Shown here: piece after piece, positions 41,201 through 49,613 of the stretch | Layout of the letters: each line of letters begins with the position of its first letter | How positions within the stretch are numbered: the first letter of the stretch is position 1 | Source of the DNA: CAVSNH01 sp963729275 | GTDB taxonomy: Bacteria > Actinomycetota > Acidimicrobiia > Acidimicrobiales > RAAP-2 | DNA length: 64,000 bases | NCBI GenBank assembly: GCA_963729275.1 | Contig: CAVSNH010000013.1 | Span: forward strand, 558,001 to 622,000 | Direction: 5' to 3' | Notes under the pieces: generated by a model | What the model was told of the DNA's origin: nothing | Seen by the model: only the letters and a program-made list of their open reading frames with translations | Databases searched by the model: none | Translations under genes and position numbers: made by a program

Positions 41201-41757
41201 GGTTCGCTCACCTCGGCGTCGCTGTAGCCCCGCGGCTGCACGTCGCCGGCGAAGTCGATGTTGCGCCAACCTACGAGCCCCTGGTTCCCGCCGTACTCGG
41301 GCGCGCCGTACATGCCCTCACAGGCGTGCTCGTAGAGGAGGGCGGTGAACGCGTGGTGGTGGCGGAGTCGTTTGTCCTGCTCCTCCCCCGCCACCTCAGA
41401 GAAGTCGGCGCCGAGGTCGGCGATGCCCTCGGCGTAGCGCTCCTGGAGGCCGACGACGGGTCCGAGGCGCTCTCGCTCGGGGATCCCGCGGGAGCCCTCG
41501 ATCCGGGTCCGCCAGGCCAGCTCCTCCCGGGACGTGAGGCGATGGAAGTCGGTAAAGCCCGCCTCTCCTCCGAACCGCCCCGAGAACGGGCCACCGGCCC
41601 AGATACGCGGCGGGTCGCTTTGGAAGGCGCCGAGCAGCCCGTCGATGTAGTCGGCGACGCGTGCCTCTCGGGCGCCAGGGTCCTCGTCGGTGGGGATGAG
41701 CCGTGCACAGGCCGCCTCGACCACTGCGTAGTCGTGTTGGTCCAAGTAGCGGGGCAC
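41197..41757 (-). CDS. Gluconate 2-dehydrogenase subunit 3 family protein
   Basis: 186 residues. Opens with YLDQHDYAVVEAACARLIPTDEDPGAREARVADYIDG, typical of the small subunit that partners GMC dehydrogenases. The middle contains LAWRTRIEGSRGIPERERLGP. Usual homologues have a Tat signal that carries the complex across the membrane; here none is visible, so the complex is probably cytoplasmic or the start is wrong. The 4-bp overlap with the large-subunit gene supports a two-subunit enzyme. The GTG at 41757 is 23 bp from a 15-bp tandem repeat array that lies immediately upstream. Confidence 0.82.
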   Translation of the reverse strand: MPRYLDQHDYAVVEAACARLIPTDEDPGAREARVADYIDGLLGAFQSDPPRIWAGGPFSGRFGGEAGFTDFHRLTSREELAWRTRIEGSRGIPERERLGPVVGLQERYAEGIADLGADFSEVAGEEQDKRLRHHHAFTALLYEHACEGMYGAPEYGGNQGLVGWRNIDFAGDVQPRGYSDAEVSEP

Positions 41758-41779
41758 GGCCGGCGAGTGTAGGCGGCTG

Positions 41780-41914
41780 CGGATGGACGCTCTTCGGATG
41801 GACGCTCTTCGGATGGACGCTCTTCGGATGGACGCTCTTCGGATGGACGCTCTTCGGATGGACGCTCTTCGGATGGAGGCCCTTCGGATGGAGGCTCTTC
41901 GGATGGAGGCCCTT
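41780..41914. repeat. Tandem repeat, 15-bp unit, nine copies
   Basis: CGGATGGACGCTCTT occurs six times exactly (41780-41869), followed by three variant copies with GAGGC in place of GACGC and CCC or CTC near the end (41870-41914). The array begins 23 bp upstream of the GTG of the small-subunit gene and ends at the stop codon (41913-41915) of the membrane-protein gene upstream. Because the unit is 15 bp, any change in copy number keeps the reading frame with the downstream gene, where the array would read RASIR, but that frame has no start codon in the array. Confidence 0.95.
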
Positions 41915-42788
41915 AGAGGAAGGCCACCGCCACCACCAATCCCACCGGGAGCGTCAGCCATCCCCACCGGGCGGCGGCATTGACCGTGGCCGTGCGGTAC
42001 CGGTAGAGCACGGCGAGCTGGACCGGATTGAAGGCCGGTGCCCCGAGCGCGGACAGGACGGCGACCACAGCCACGTCCCGTGAGCGGGTGATCACGGCGA
42101 TGGGCAACAGCCACGCCATCCGCACCCCGCTCAGGAACAGCCAACGCCAGAGCCCGGTTTTCGTCCGGCCCGTGTCCACGTTGTGTGGGTGGAGGACAGA
42201 GCCGGTGAAGAGGGCAGCACCCACGAAGGCGAGAAGGGGGCCAGAGACGACGAGGACCCACCGCGACCAGTGCGGCGCCGGCCCGGCCAGATGGAGGAAC
42301 AGCCCGATGACCAGCGCCACCAGCGCCGACTGGTCGACCCAGCTGGTGGCCACCCGTTGTGGATGGGGCGCGTCCCGGCGCAGGAAGTGGATGGAGGCGG
42401 CATTGGGAATGGCGTAGAGCGCATTGGAGATCGCAGCGATGGCGCTGGCGCCCGTGCCCACCAGCGCGCCGGCGACCGGGAGGACCCAGAAGGCGCCGTT
42501 GGGGTAGGCCGACCACGCATCGAGGTAGGCGACGCCGACCGGCTGTCCACCTCGGGTCAAGAGGGCAACGGCCACGATGGCGAAGCTCACCCCGGTGATG
42601 GCGATCGATGGGACGGCCTGCAGCGGATCGGTGAGCCGCCAGGCGGCCACGAGACCCAACAACGCGGCGGTGGCCACGAACTGCAGGCGCAGATAGACCG
42701 GCCAGTCACGGCGGACGCGCGGCCCGGAGCGGTCAGCGGCCAGCCCGAGTGCCGCCCCGGTTGCATACGCGATCAGCGTGTAGACCAT
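41913..42788 (-). CDS. Integral membrane protein, AEC-transporter-like
   Basis: 291 residues with eight to ten hydrophobic segments. The YPNGAFWVLPVAGALVGTGASAIAAISNALY stretch resembles the first inverted-repeat core of auxin-efflux-carrier-type permeases. A GAPAFNPVQLAVLYRY stretch occupies the place of the second. The resemblance is weak, so treat the family as a suggestion. The stop codon lies exactly at the edge of the 15-bp repeat array. Start is the ATG at 42788. It could supply or remove an organic acid for the dehydrogenase downstream, but no evidence beyond proximity supports that. Confidence 0.6.
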   Translation of the reverse strand: MVYTLIAYATGAALGLAADRSGPRVRRDWPVYLRLQFVATAALLGLVAAWRLTDPLQAVPSIAITGVSFAIVAVALLTRGGQPVGVAYLDAWSAYPNGAFWVLPVAGALVGTGASAIAAISNALYAIPNAASIHFLRRDAPHPQRVATSWVDQSALVALVIGLFLHLAGPAPHWSRWVLVVSGPLLAFVGAALFTGSVLHPHNVDTGRTKTGLWRWLFLSGVRMAWLLPIAVITRSRDVAVVAVLSALGAPAFNPVQLAVLYRYRTATVNAAARWGWLTLPVGLVVAVAFL

Positions 42789-42858
42789 GGTGGCCGAGCA
42801 GGGTAGACGCGGTCACTGGCATCGTCGGCGGGCCGCTCGCCGCCGAACCAGCCAACCC

Positions 42859-43770
42859 TCAGTCCGGCTCGGCGTCGAGGAGGTGTCGAGCCTGATCGAT
42901 CACCGCCAACTTGTCGTCGTCAACGGGTGGGATCCGTAGGTCGAGCCCGTCGATGGCGTCGACGATGATGCCGCCCACGAGGGCCCGCATAGCCGGCTTG
43001 TGATCAGCAGGAACCACGTACCAAGGGGCCCAAGGCGTGGAGGTAGCCGTGATCATCTCCTCGTAGGCGTCCTGAAAGGCGTCGAAGAACGGCCGATCCC
43101 TGAGGTCGGACAACGAGAACTTCCATTGCTTGGCCGGATCGTCGAGGCGTTTGAGGAACCGTCGTCGCTGCTCGTCCTTCGACAGGTGCAAGAAGACCTT
43201 GACTACCCGAGTGCCGTTGCGGACGAGGTGGCGCTCGAATCCGTTGATGTCCTCGAAGCGCTCCTCCCAGAGGAGATGGCCCAACGGCTTCTCGGGCGGC
43301 AATCGGTGCGCATCCAGTAGCTCCGGGTGAACGCGCACGACGAGGACATCCTCGTAGTACGAGCGGTTGAAGATACCGATTCGGCCACGTTCGGGGAGTG
43401 CCCGGACACAACGCCAGAGGTAGTCGTGCTGTAGCTCGACCGCCGACGGCTCGCCGAAGGCCACGATCTGGCATCCCTGGGGGTTGACCCCGGACAGGAC
43501 GTGCTTGATGGTGCCGTCCTTGCCGGATGCGTCGAGCCCCTGGAGGACCACGAGGACGGCCCAGTTGTCACTGGCGTAGAGCAACTCCTGAGCCGGCCCC
43601 AGCTCCCGCTTGAACTCTTCCAGATCGCGCTCGGCGATCTCCTTGGCACTGGCCCGTTCCGTCGGTCCGAAACGGTCGAGGTCGGTCCCCGACGTGCTCC
43701 TGGCCGCCAGCCGGGCCTTCGAGCCAGGCCGGACGACGAGCTCCCCGATGACCTTCTTGGGCAGCTTCAT
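42859..43770 (-). CDS. Polyphosphate kinase 2 family protein
   Basis: 303 residues of the PPK2 family, which transfer phosphate between polyphosphate and nucleotides. It has Walker A GLDASGKDGT, the lid and Asp-containing GRIGIFNRSYYEDVLVVRVHPE region, and the KQWKFSLSDLRDR block. The length matches single-domain PPK2 forms. Assignment to a substrate class (making NDP/NTP from polyphosphate) is not possible by eye. Start is the ATG at 43770. It is divergent from the DUF2461 gene with 221 bp between. Confidence 0.9.
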   Translation of the reverse strand: MKLPKKVIGELVVRPGSKARLAARSTSGTDLDRFGPTERASAKEIAERDLEEFKRELGPAQELLYASDNWAVLVVLQGLDASGKDGTIKHVLSGVNPQGCQIVAFGEPSAVELQHDYLWRCVRALPERGRIGIFNRSYYEDVLVVRVHPELLDAHRLPPEKPLGHLLWEERFEDINGFERHLVRNGTRVVKVFLHLSKDEQRRRFLKRLDDPAKQWKFSLSDLRDRPFFDAFQDAYEEMITATSTPWAPWYVVPADHKPAMRALVGGIIVDAIDGLDLRIPPVDDDKLAVIDQARHLLDAEPD

Positions 43771-43979
43771 GGGCGACCGGGACCGCCGCCAACCTCGGCA
43801 TCCCTACGGCTGGCGATCTGGATACACGTCATCTCGGGCCTCCCGTCTAACTCCGAGACGATGACCGTAACCAATCGAACGCTCATCGGTCGCCCGTGAG
43901 GGTCACGACATGCGCTCCCTGGCGCTGCTCCCGCGGCTCGATCTCGGGGCCGGCCTGCCCCCGCGGTCACAGGATCTCT

Positions 43980-43985
43980 TACGCT
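43980..43985 (+). promoter_or_regulatory. Candidate -10 hexamer (TACGCT) of the DUF2461 gene
   Basis: TACGCT ends 6 bp before the ATG at 43992 without a ribosome-binding site, as in a leaderless transcript. Confidence 0.4.
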
Positions 43986-43991
43986 GCCGAC

Positions 43992-44630
43992 ATGGCGTTT
44001 CGAGGATGGCCCGACGATGCCATCGAGTTCTTCGAGGGGCTCGAGGCGGACAACTCCAAGTCGTACTGGAGAGCCCACAAGGACGTCTACGAAGACTGCG
44101 TCCGAGCGCCGATGGCCGATCTGGTGGACGAGCTGTCGGCGGACTTCGGTGAAGGGAAGATCTTCCGCCCGTACCGGGACGTCCGGTTCAGCCAGGACAA
44201 GTCGCCCTACAAGACGAACGTGGCCGCGACTATGAGCAGAGGAGGCTACATCCAGCTGACGGCCGACGCCCTGGGGGTCGGTAGCGGCATGTACATGCCG
44301 TCCCCGGAACTTCTGGCCCGTTACCGGCAGGCGGTGGACAACGATCGGGCGGCAACCAAACTCCAACAGATCATCGCCGCCCTGGAGAAAAAGGGAATCA
44401 GCGTGTCCAGCCACGAGGTTCTCAAGACCGCCCCCCGTGGCTACCCGAAGGACCATCCCCGCATCGACCTCCTGCGCAACAAGAATCTGGTCTGCTGGCA
44501 GGAGTGGCCGGTGGGTCCGTGGCTGGCCACGACCAAGCCCAAGCAACGGATCGTGCAGTTCTTCCGAGCCACCGCGCCGCTCAACGATTGGCTGGCCACC
44601 CAGGTCGGCTCTTCGCCGCCCGCACGCTGA
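43992..44630 (+). CDS. DUF2461 domain protein (TIGR02453)
   Basis: 212 residues of a family of unknown function. It has the diagnostic start FRGWPDDAIEFFEGLEADNSKSYW, the FRPYRDVRFSQDKSPYKTN block near residue 60, and the DHPRIDLLRNKNLVCWQEW motif. It is a soluble protein in many bacteria and lower eukaryotes. The ATG at 43992 fits both the family start and a -10 just upstream. Reading further upstream gives unconserved residues. Confidence 0.88.
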   Translation: MAFRGWPDDAIEFFEGLEADNSKSYWRAHKDVYEDCVRAPMADLVDELSADFGEGKIFRPYRDVRFSQDKSPYKTNVAATMSRGGYIQLTADALGVGSGMYMPSPELLARYRQAVDNDRAATKLQQIIAALEKKGISVSSHEVLKTAPRGYPKDHPRIDLLRNKNLVCWQEWPVGPWLATTKPKQRIVQFFRATAPLNDWLATQVGSSPPAR

Positions 44631-44640
44631 GCGGGCCGGT

Positions 44641-44665
44641 CTCGGCAGGTCAGGCCAGTGCCGAG
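44641..44665. terminator. Hairpin between convergent genes
   Basis: CTCGGCA (44641-44647) and TGCCGAG (44659-44665) form perfect 7-bp arms with an 11-nt loop, in the 38-bp gap between the convergent DUF2461 and permease genes. No T-tract follows, so it is a plausible but unproven two-way terminator. Confidence 0.4.
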
Positions 44666-44668
44666 CGC

Positions 44669-46528
44669 CTATTCGTCCCGATGCAGACGGTAGGGCATGC
44701 GGGCCACCTTCACGTCGGTATGCCGGCGCAGCTGGTTGGTGAGCACGATACCCCGCTGGTTCTGGAGCAGCTTGTGGCGCAACTTGCTGGGCTCCAGCTC
44801 GGGGATGAGCACCAGCACCTCGGGAAGATTCGAGATGGGCGGCGAACAGAGGTAGTCGAGCATGGGCTCTGAGATCGAGCGTGTTTCTGAGCGGAGGATC
44901 CGCAGTTGGACGCCGGGAGACCACCGATCCCAGTCGGCCTGAAGCGCATCAGCCCGATCGTCGTCGAACTGGACGCTGACGGCGATCACCTCGTCGCCCA
45001 GGGAGAGCCCGGCGGCCACCGCCGCCTCGGTCATGAGCGACACTCCGACGGCCACCATCACGATGACCAGGCTCTTCTTTGCCGTCGGCTTGTCCGGTAT
45101 CGAGCCAAGCCTCAGCTCGGCGCCGACATCCGAGTAATAGCGGGAGATGCGGCTGAAGAGCAGGATGAGAAGAGGGATAGTGATGACCACCACCCACGCA
45201 CCAGCGGCGAATTTGGTGACCACGAAGATGACGGTGGCGACAGCGGTCATGACCGCGCCGATGCTGTTGAGAGCGGCCCGACGCTGCCAGCCTGGAGGCC
45301 GCAGCGAGTGCCAATGGCGGACGAGACCGGTCTGCGACAGCGTGAACCCGGTGAACACCCCGATGGCGTACAGCGGGATGAGCGAATTGGTGTTGGCGTC
45401 CACGGCGACGAGCAGCCCGCCGGCCAGAACGGCCAGCACGACCACTCCGTAGCGGTAGACCTGCCGATCGGCACGCAGCCCGAAGACGTGCGGCAGGAGG
45501 TTGTCGCCGGCCAACAGGCTGGCCAGCACGGGCAGGCCGCCGAAGGAGGTGTTGGCGGCAATGGCCAAGATGACCGTGGTCGACAGGTCGACCACGTAAT
45601 AGACGCCGCCCCGCCCGACCGAGGCACTGGTGATCTGGCTCAGCACCGTCTGGTGGGCGGACGGGGCGATGTGGAACCGGACGGTGAGGACCGAAAGCCC
45701 GAGCAGCATGGTCCCGAGCAGCCCGCCGAGCATGAGCTCCGTCCGCTGAGCCTGCCGCACCCGCGGGTTCCGGAAGGCGGGCACGTCGTTGGCGATGGCC
45801 TCGACCCCGGTGAGGGCGCTACACCCGGCGGCGAACGCCTTGAGGAGGAGCAGGACACCCAACGTCGCCGTGGTCTTGGGCAGGAGATGGGCGGGCAAGG
45901 CGGCGTTGGCCGCCGGATGGCTGCGGAGGAGGCCGGCGGCGATGACCACGTAGATGCCGACGATGAACACGGCCGTCGGGGCCAGCAACGCACGGGCGCT
46001 GGTGGCGATGCCCTGAAGGTTGAGCGCAGTGAGAAGAGCCAGGATCCCGAGGCCGATGGCCAGGCTCTCGGAGCTCAGCGAGGGGAAGGCGGAAACGAGG
46101 GCGCCGACCCCGGCGGCGATGGAGACGGCCACCGTCAGGACGTAGTCGATGATCAGGGAGGCGCCGGCCAGGTGGCTGGCCCTTCGGCCCAGGTTGTCCT
46201 TGGACACCGCGTAGGCGCCGCCACCATTGGGATAGGCGGCGATCACCTGGCGATACGAGAGCACCAGGATGACCAGCAGGACCACGATGGCCACCGTGAT
46301 CGGCTCGATCTTGGTCAGCGCGCCGGTACCGGCCGTGGCCAGGACGACCAACATCGCCTCGGGCCCGTAAGCCACCGAGCTGATGGCGTCGAGGGACAGC
46401 GCCGGGATGCCCTCGAACGAGGTGATGGTGCCGCGACCTCCGGCCTCGATCTCGCGCCCGGACGACGACGCTCCGTTCACCGGGCCGGCAGTGCCGGCGC
46501 CGGCGGTGTCGGCGTCTGGTTCGGTCAT
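44669..46528 (-). CDS. APC-superfamily permease, KimA-like
   Basis: 619 residues. The first 460 hold about 12 membrane segments with an APC-fold core. The sequence after the start (FEGIPALSLDAISSVAYGPEAML) is the stretch seen in KimA-like potassium importers and in related amino acid permeases. The last 150 residues are cytosolic with a mixed alpha/beta appearance (SVQFDDDRADALQADWDR, LRILRSETRSI, LVLIPELEPSKLRHKLL). This also fits KimA-type proteins, in which the tail is regulatory. Substrate K+ is a fair guess, amino acids an alternative. I looked for a c-di-AMP riboswitch in the leader and saw none. Confidence 0.75.
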   Translation of the reverse strand: MTEPDADTAGAGTAGPVNGASSSGREIEAGGRGTITSFEGIPALSLDAISSVAYGPEAMLVVLATAGTGALTKIEPITVAIVVLLVILVLSYRQVIAAYPNGGGAYAVSKDNLGRRASHLAGASLIIDYVLTVAVSIAAGVGALVSAFPSLSSESLAIGLGILALLTALNLQGIATSARALLAPTAVFIVGIYVVIAAGLLRSHPAANAALPAHLLPKTTATLGVLLLLKAFAAGCSALTGVEAIANDVPAFRNPRVRQAQRTELMLGGLLGTMLLGLSVLTVRFHIAPSAHQTVLSQITSASVGRGGVYYVVDLSTTVILAIAANTSFGGLPVLASLLAGDNLLPHVFGLRADRQVYRYGVVVLAVLAGGLLVAVDANTNSLIPLYAIGVFTGFTLSQTGLVRHWHSLRPPGWQRRAALNSIGAVMTAVATVIFVVTKFAAGAWVVVITIPLLILLFSRISRYYSDVGAELRLGSIPDKPTAKKSLVIVMVAVGVSLMTEAAVAAGLSLGDEVIAVSVQFDDDRADALQADWDRWSPGVQLRILRSETRSISEPMLDYLCSPPISNLPEVLVLIPELEPSKLRHKLLQNQRGIVLTNQLRRHTDVKVARMPYRLHRDE

Positions 46529-46696
46529 CGGGTCGTCACCCGGGCCGTCGCCGGCCCCGTTTGGTTCGAGTGCAGGTCACTACCCCGAAGGGGAAGAACC
46601 AAGTGGGCATGGATGGGGATGTCGGCGAGTCAGGCCCCGGACCAAGACCGGTGGCCCTCATCTCTCCGGGAGGGCAGCCGCCGGCAGTGGATGGGC

Positions 46697-47347
46697 TTAC
46701 GCCGCGGACGCCGCCGATTCACGCTCGTCGAGGAACTCCCACCACGCCTGCGCCGACCGACCGACGGCGTCAGCCACCTCAGTCGAGGGAACGTCGAGAA
46801 GGCAGAGCGCCTCGATGGACCAATCGGCATGCCGAGCCTCCAGCGCACCGTGGGTGTCCCAGAACCACGTGCCGAGCCCATCGATCCCGTAGTGGCAGCG
46901 CAGTCCGTCGGCTTTCGAGATGGCGATTTCCGCGGCCTGGCACTCGTAGGCGGCAAGGTTGGCGATGCCGTCGGCCGGCGAGTGGAACGCCGCCTTCCGC
47001 TGGAGGCCGACGAGTCGGGCCGTGGCCGGCTCCGCCTCTACGCCTTGCCGGGCCCCGACCCGTGCGGCAAAGGCATCGAACATGAAAAGGTGGGCCACCG
47101 GCACGCTCCGCTCGTCACGGAGGTTCTCCTCGACGAGCGTCTTCGGCCGGCCGTCGGTGAGGCCGTCGGCGATCGTCTCCAGCACATCGGGCAAGGCCGC
47201 TTCGACGTGCCGGTACTGCTCGGCATAGCCGCTCAGCTCGGCCGGCCCGAGCTCTCCCGCCTCCCAACGTCGGTAGAAGGGATGGCGCAGCAGGCCCCGG
47301 GGGCCGACCGCGTCGAGGACCATCTGGCGCATGCGATCGTTGTCCAT
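46697..47347 (-). CDS. TenA/PqqC-like iron-containing redox enzyme family protein
   Basis: 216 residues, all-helical, of the haem-oxygenase-like fold. It has HPFYRRWEAGELGPAELSGYAEQYRHVEAALP, then HLFMFDAFAARVG, then YECQAAEIAISKADGLRCHYG and FWDTHGALEARHADW. The His and Glu residues in these segments are at places used to bind two irons in the CADD/UndA group, or one aminopyrimidine in TenA. The His/Glu pattern favours the diiron group. The ATG at 47347 sits 8 bp after a -10-like TAAAGT. The substrate is unknown; no thiamin genes are near. Confidence 0.82.
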   Translation of the reverse strand: MDNDRMRQMVLDAVGPRGLLRHPFYRRWEAGELGPAELSGYAEQYRHVEAALPDVLETIADGLTDGRPKTLVEENLRDERSVPVAHLFMFDAFAARVGARQGVEAEPATARLVGLQRKAAFHSPADGIANLAAYECQAAEIAISKADGLRCHYGIDGLGTWFWDTHGALEARHADWSIEALCLLDVPSTEVADAVGRSAQAWWEFLDERESAASAA

Positions 47348-47497
47348 GGCGGCGGACTTTACTGCCGACGCCCGTTGGTCACCGGGACGCCCGGCCGGCG
47401 GATCACCGGCGCCGGCCAACCACCTGCTCCGGCCGCCGACAGGACCCTCCGGGTGGCAGGTCGTGGGCGTCGAGCCGCCATCCTGGTAGCGAGCCAC

Positions 47498-49375
47498 TCA
47501 GGCGGCGCCCATGCCCACGATGGGCTTGTTGAGATGGATGGCCCCGGTGGAACCGTCGAAGGGTGCGTCGCCGTAGGCGAAGATGCCGCCGTCCGCCGCC
47601 ACCAGCCAGTAGCCGCGGCCGTCGGGTGTGGCGGCCACGCCCACCACCGGCTGGTTGAGGTGCATCCCCCCCGTCGACCCGTAGAAGCCGGCGTCGCCGA
47701 AGCTGAAGATGCCACCGTCTCTGGCCACCAGCCAATAGCCGCGACCGTCGGGTGTGGCGGCCATGCCCACCACCGGCTGGTTGAGGTGCATCCCCCCCGT
47801 CGACCCGTAGAAGCCGGCGTCGCCGTAGGCGAACATGCCGCCGTCCGCCGCCACCAGCCAGTAGCCGCGACCGTCGGGTGTGGCGGCCATGCCCACCACC
47901 GGCTGGTTGAGGTGCATCCCCCCCGTCGACCCGTAGAAGCCGGCGTCGCCGAAGCTGAAGATGCCACCGTCGCTGGCCACCAGCCAATAGCCGCCCCCGT
48001 CGGGTGTGGCGGCCATGCCGACCACGGGTTGGTTGAGTGGCCGGCCGCCCATCGAGCCGTCGAACCCGGCGTCACCGAAGGCGAAGATGCCGCCGTCACG
48101 GGCCACTGTCCAGTAGCCACCCCCGTCGGCCACCGACGCCATGCCCACCACCGGCTGGTTCAGGGTGATGGACCCGGTCGAGCCACAGAAGGGGAGGTTG
48201 CCGAAGTCGAAGATGCCACCGTCGCTGGCCACCGTCCGGTAGCCGGCCGGTTCGCCAGGGGGCGGGTGGCAGGGGACGACGAGATCGTTGCTGAGGTCGA
48301 TGGGCGCCACGTAGAGCTGGCGCACATCCCCGCCGCAGGAGGCGCCACACGACTGTGCCCATGCCGCGTAGGCCAGCCACCAGTTGCCGGCGGCATCCTG
48401 GAAGAGCGCACCGCCGCCTGGGCCGAAGGCGGACCCGTAAGTCGCAAGAAACGGCCCGGCCGGCTGCGCGCAGGGGCCGAGGGGGCCGGCACAGGTGGTG
48501 AGCGCTTCGTCGTAGGTCGTGCTCTGGAAGTCCCCGCCGGAGAACAAGAGGTCGTAGGCGCCGTCGGCGAGAACCATCTGCGGGTCATCGGTGGTCGTCT
48601 CCCAGGGATGGGCCGGTTGGTCCACGGTCAAGAGGACGGTGGGTGTGCCGACGATGGCCGTCCCATTGCCGCTCAGCTGGGCCGACCAGATCTGGGAGGC
48701 AGTCGACGAGCTGCCGTCGTTCGACTTCCACAACAAGTAGGCCACGCCGCTGGCCGGGTCGACGAACGGGCTGGGATCGAGAACGCCGACACTGGGGGTT
48801 CCGCAATAGAGGGGTCCGCTCGAAGTGTCCGAGAAGGTCGGGGCACTCGGCGTGAGCGCCGATGTGGTGGCCACCGACAGACAGCTGTAACCCGAGTCCT
48901 CCGGATGACCGTTGCGGGAGGCATCGTAGAACATGACCCAGTGCCCGCCATAGAAGAACACGCCGGGCGACGTCTGGCTGTTGGCCTCCTCCCAGGCCGG
49001 CGGTGTCGGCAAGGCGGTCGAGCCGTACTCCGTGCCGGAGTAAGAGCGCCAGCCCGATGCCGGTGTGCCCGAGGTGTCGATGAGGGCCTGGAGGTTGTTG
49101 CCGAGCGTCGTGCCGGTAGTGAAGGCGTAGTAGGTGCCGGCGGAATAGACGACGTCAGGATCGGGCGCGTCGCCGGCGAAGGCCGGTGTCGCACTACCGG
49201 AGAAAGAGAAGTGGCTCTCCATCGGGGGCGAGGTTGCGGCGGCGACCGCCGGTGACGCAGCCACCGCCGTGGTCCCTGCGACGAGGAGAACGCACACCAC
49301 GAGGGCCGACCAATCCGACGCGGAATGCCTGCGGACCGTTTGGGCGCCACCTCTCAACCCGCGGTTAGGGGCCAA
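47498..49375 (-). CDS. Secreted GH43-like protein with six 42-residue C-terminal repeats
   Basis: 625 residues from the TTG at 49375 (a TTG at 49357 would also fit). A signal peptide (RRHSASDWSALVVCVLLVAGT, cleavage near AVAAS) precedes a five-bladed-propeller-like domain (about 50-375). The latter opens with GDAPDPDVVYSAGTYYAFTTG, recalling GH43 glycosidases, in which the first Asp is catalytic; the general-acid Glu is not obvious. Residues about 378-625 are six repeats beginning GYWLVASDGGIFSFGDAGF. Such repeats are known from secreted proteins of Acidimicrobiia. An AGGAGGG site precedes the start. It follows the RCC1 lipoprotein gene by 238 bp on the same strand. Confidence 0.8.
   Translation of the reverse strand: MAPNRGLRGGAQTVRRHSASDWSALVVCVLLVAGTTAVAASPAVAAATSPPMESHFSFSGSATPAFAGDAPDPDVVYSAGTYYAFTTGTTLGNNLQALIDTSGTPASGWRSYSGTEYGSTALPTPPAWEEANSQTSPGVFFYGGHWVMFYDASRNGHPEDSGYSCLSVATTSALTPSAPTFSDTSSGPLYCGTPSVGVLDPSPFVDPASGVAYLLWKSNDGSSSTASQIWSAQLSGNGTAIVGTPTVLLTVDQPAHPWETTTDDPQMVLADGAYDLLFSGGDFQSTTYDEALTTCAGPLGPCAQPAGPFLATYGSAFGPGGGALFQDAAGNWWLAYAAWAQSCGASCGGDVRQLYVAPIDLSNDLVVPCHPPPGEPAGYRTVASDGGIFDFGNLPFCGSTGSITLNQPVVGMASVADGGGYWTVARDGGIFAFGDAGFDGSMGGRPLNQPVVGMAATPDGGGYWLVASDGGIFSFGDAGFYGSTGGMHLNQPVVGMAATPDGRGYWLVAADGGMFAYGDAGFYGSTGGMHLNQPVVGMAATPDGRGYWLVARDGGIFSFGDAGFYGSTGGMHLNQPVVGVAATPDGRGYWLVAADGGIFAYGDAPFDGSTGAIHLNKPIVGMGAA
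47501..48244 (-). repeat. Six tandem 126-bp coding repeats
   Basis: The unit is 42 codons. Copies 3 to 5 are almost identical in DNA: the same GTCGGGTGTGG word recurs at 47621, 47747, 47873 and 47999, each 126 bp apart. Copies 1, 2 and 6 are more diverged. Recent internal duplication explains the pattern and makes copy-number change likely. Confidence 0.93.
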
Positions 49376-49613
49376 CTCCCTCCTCTGGGGCGGACCTGGT
49401 GGAACAGATCGGATCGGATGGTCGGCGTGCTCCTCAAGGTGTCGTCGGCGACCATCGCCACCTTGAGCGGTTTCCCTATCCGGGCCTCGTGGAACCCGCA
49501 CCCAGTCGTTGATGCGACGACGCGCCCCAAGGGCAAACGGTGCTGTTTGACCGTATCCCGGACACCGCCGATCGGAACTCGTCATCAGCGTCTCTGTCGT
49601 GGCCGACCCGGGG

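Noticed and set aside
41780..41914. Plus-strand repeat peptide (MDALR repeated) as a gene
   Set aside because: The open frame exists only because the 15-bp unit lacks stops. It has no ribosome-binding site and no sequence beyond the repeat that looks like protein.
46529..46696. c-di-AMP riboswitch in front of the KimA-like gene
   Set aside because: I see only a CCCCTTCGGGG hairpin and none of the conserved ydaO-type sequence blocks.
44906..49255. Very long plus-strand open frame (about 1,450 codons)
   Set aside because: It runs antisense to the permease, the TenA-like gene and the GH43-like gene, all of which are recognisable. Long antisense frames are common at this GC content.
49376..49613. 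c-di-GMP riboswitch suggested by GGGCAAACGG near 49531
   Set aside because: The second conserved block is absent and the word is on the strand opposite to the neighbouring genes. A CAAAC-N6-GTTTG inverted repeat (49534-49549) is there, but its role is unclear.
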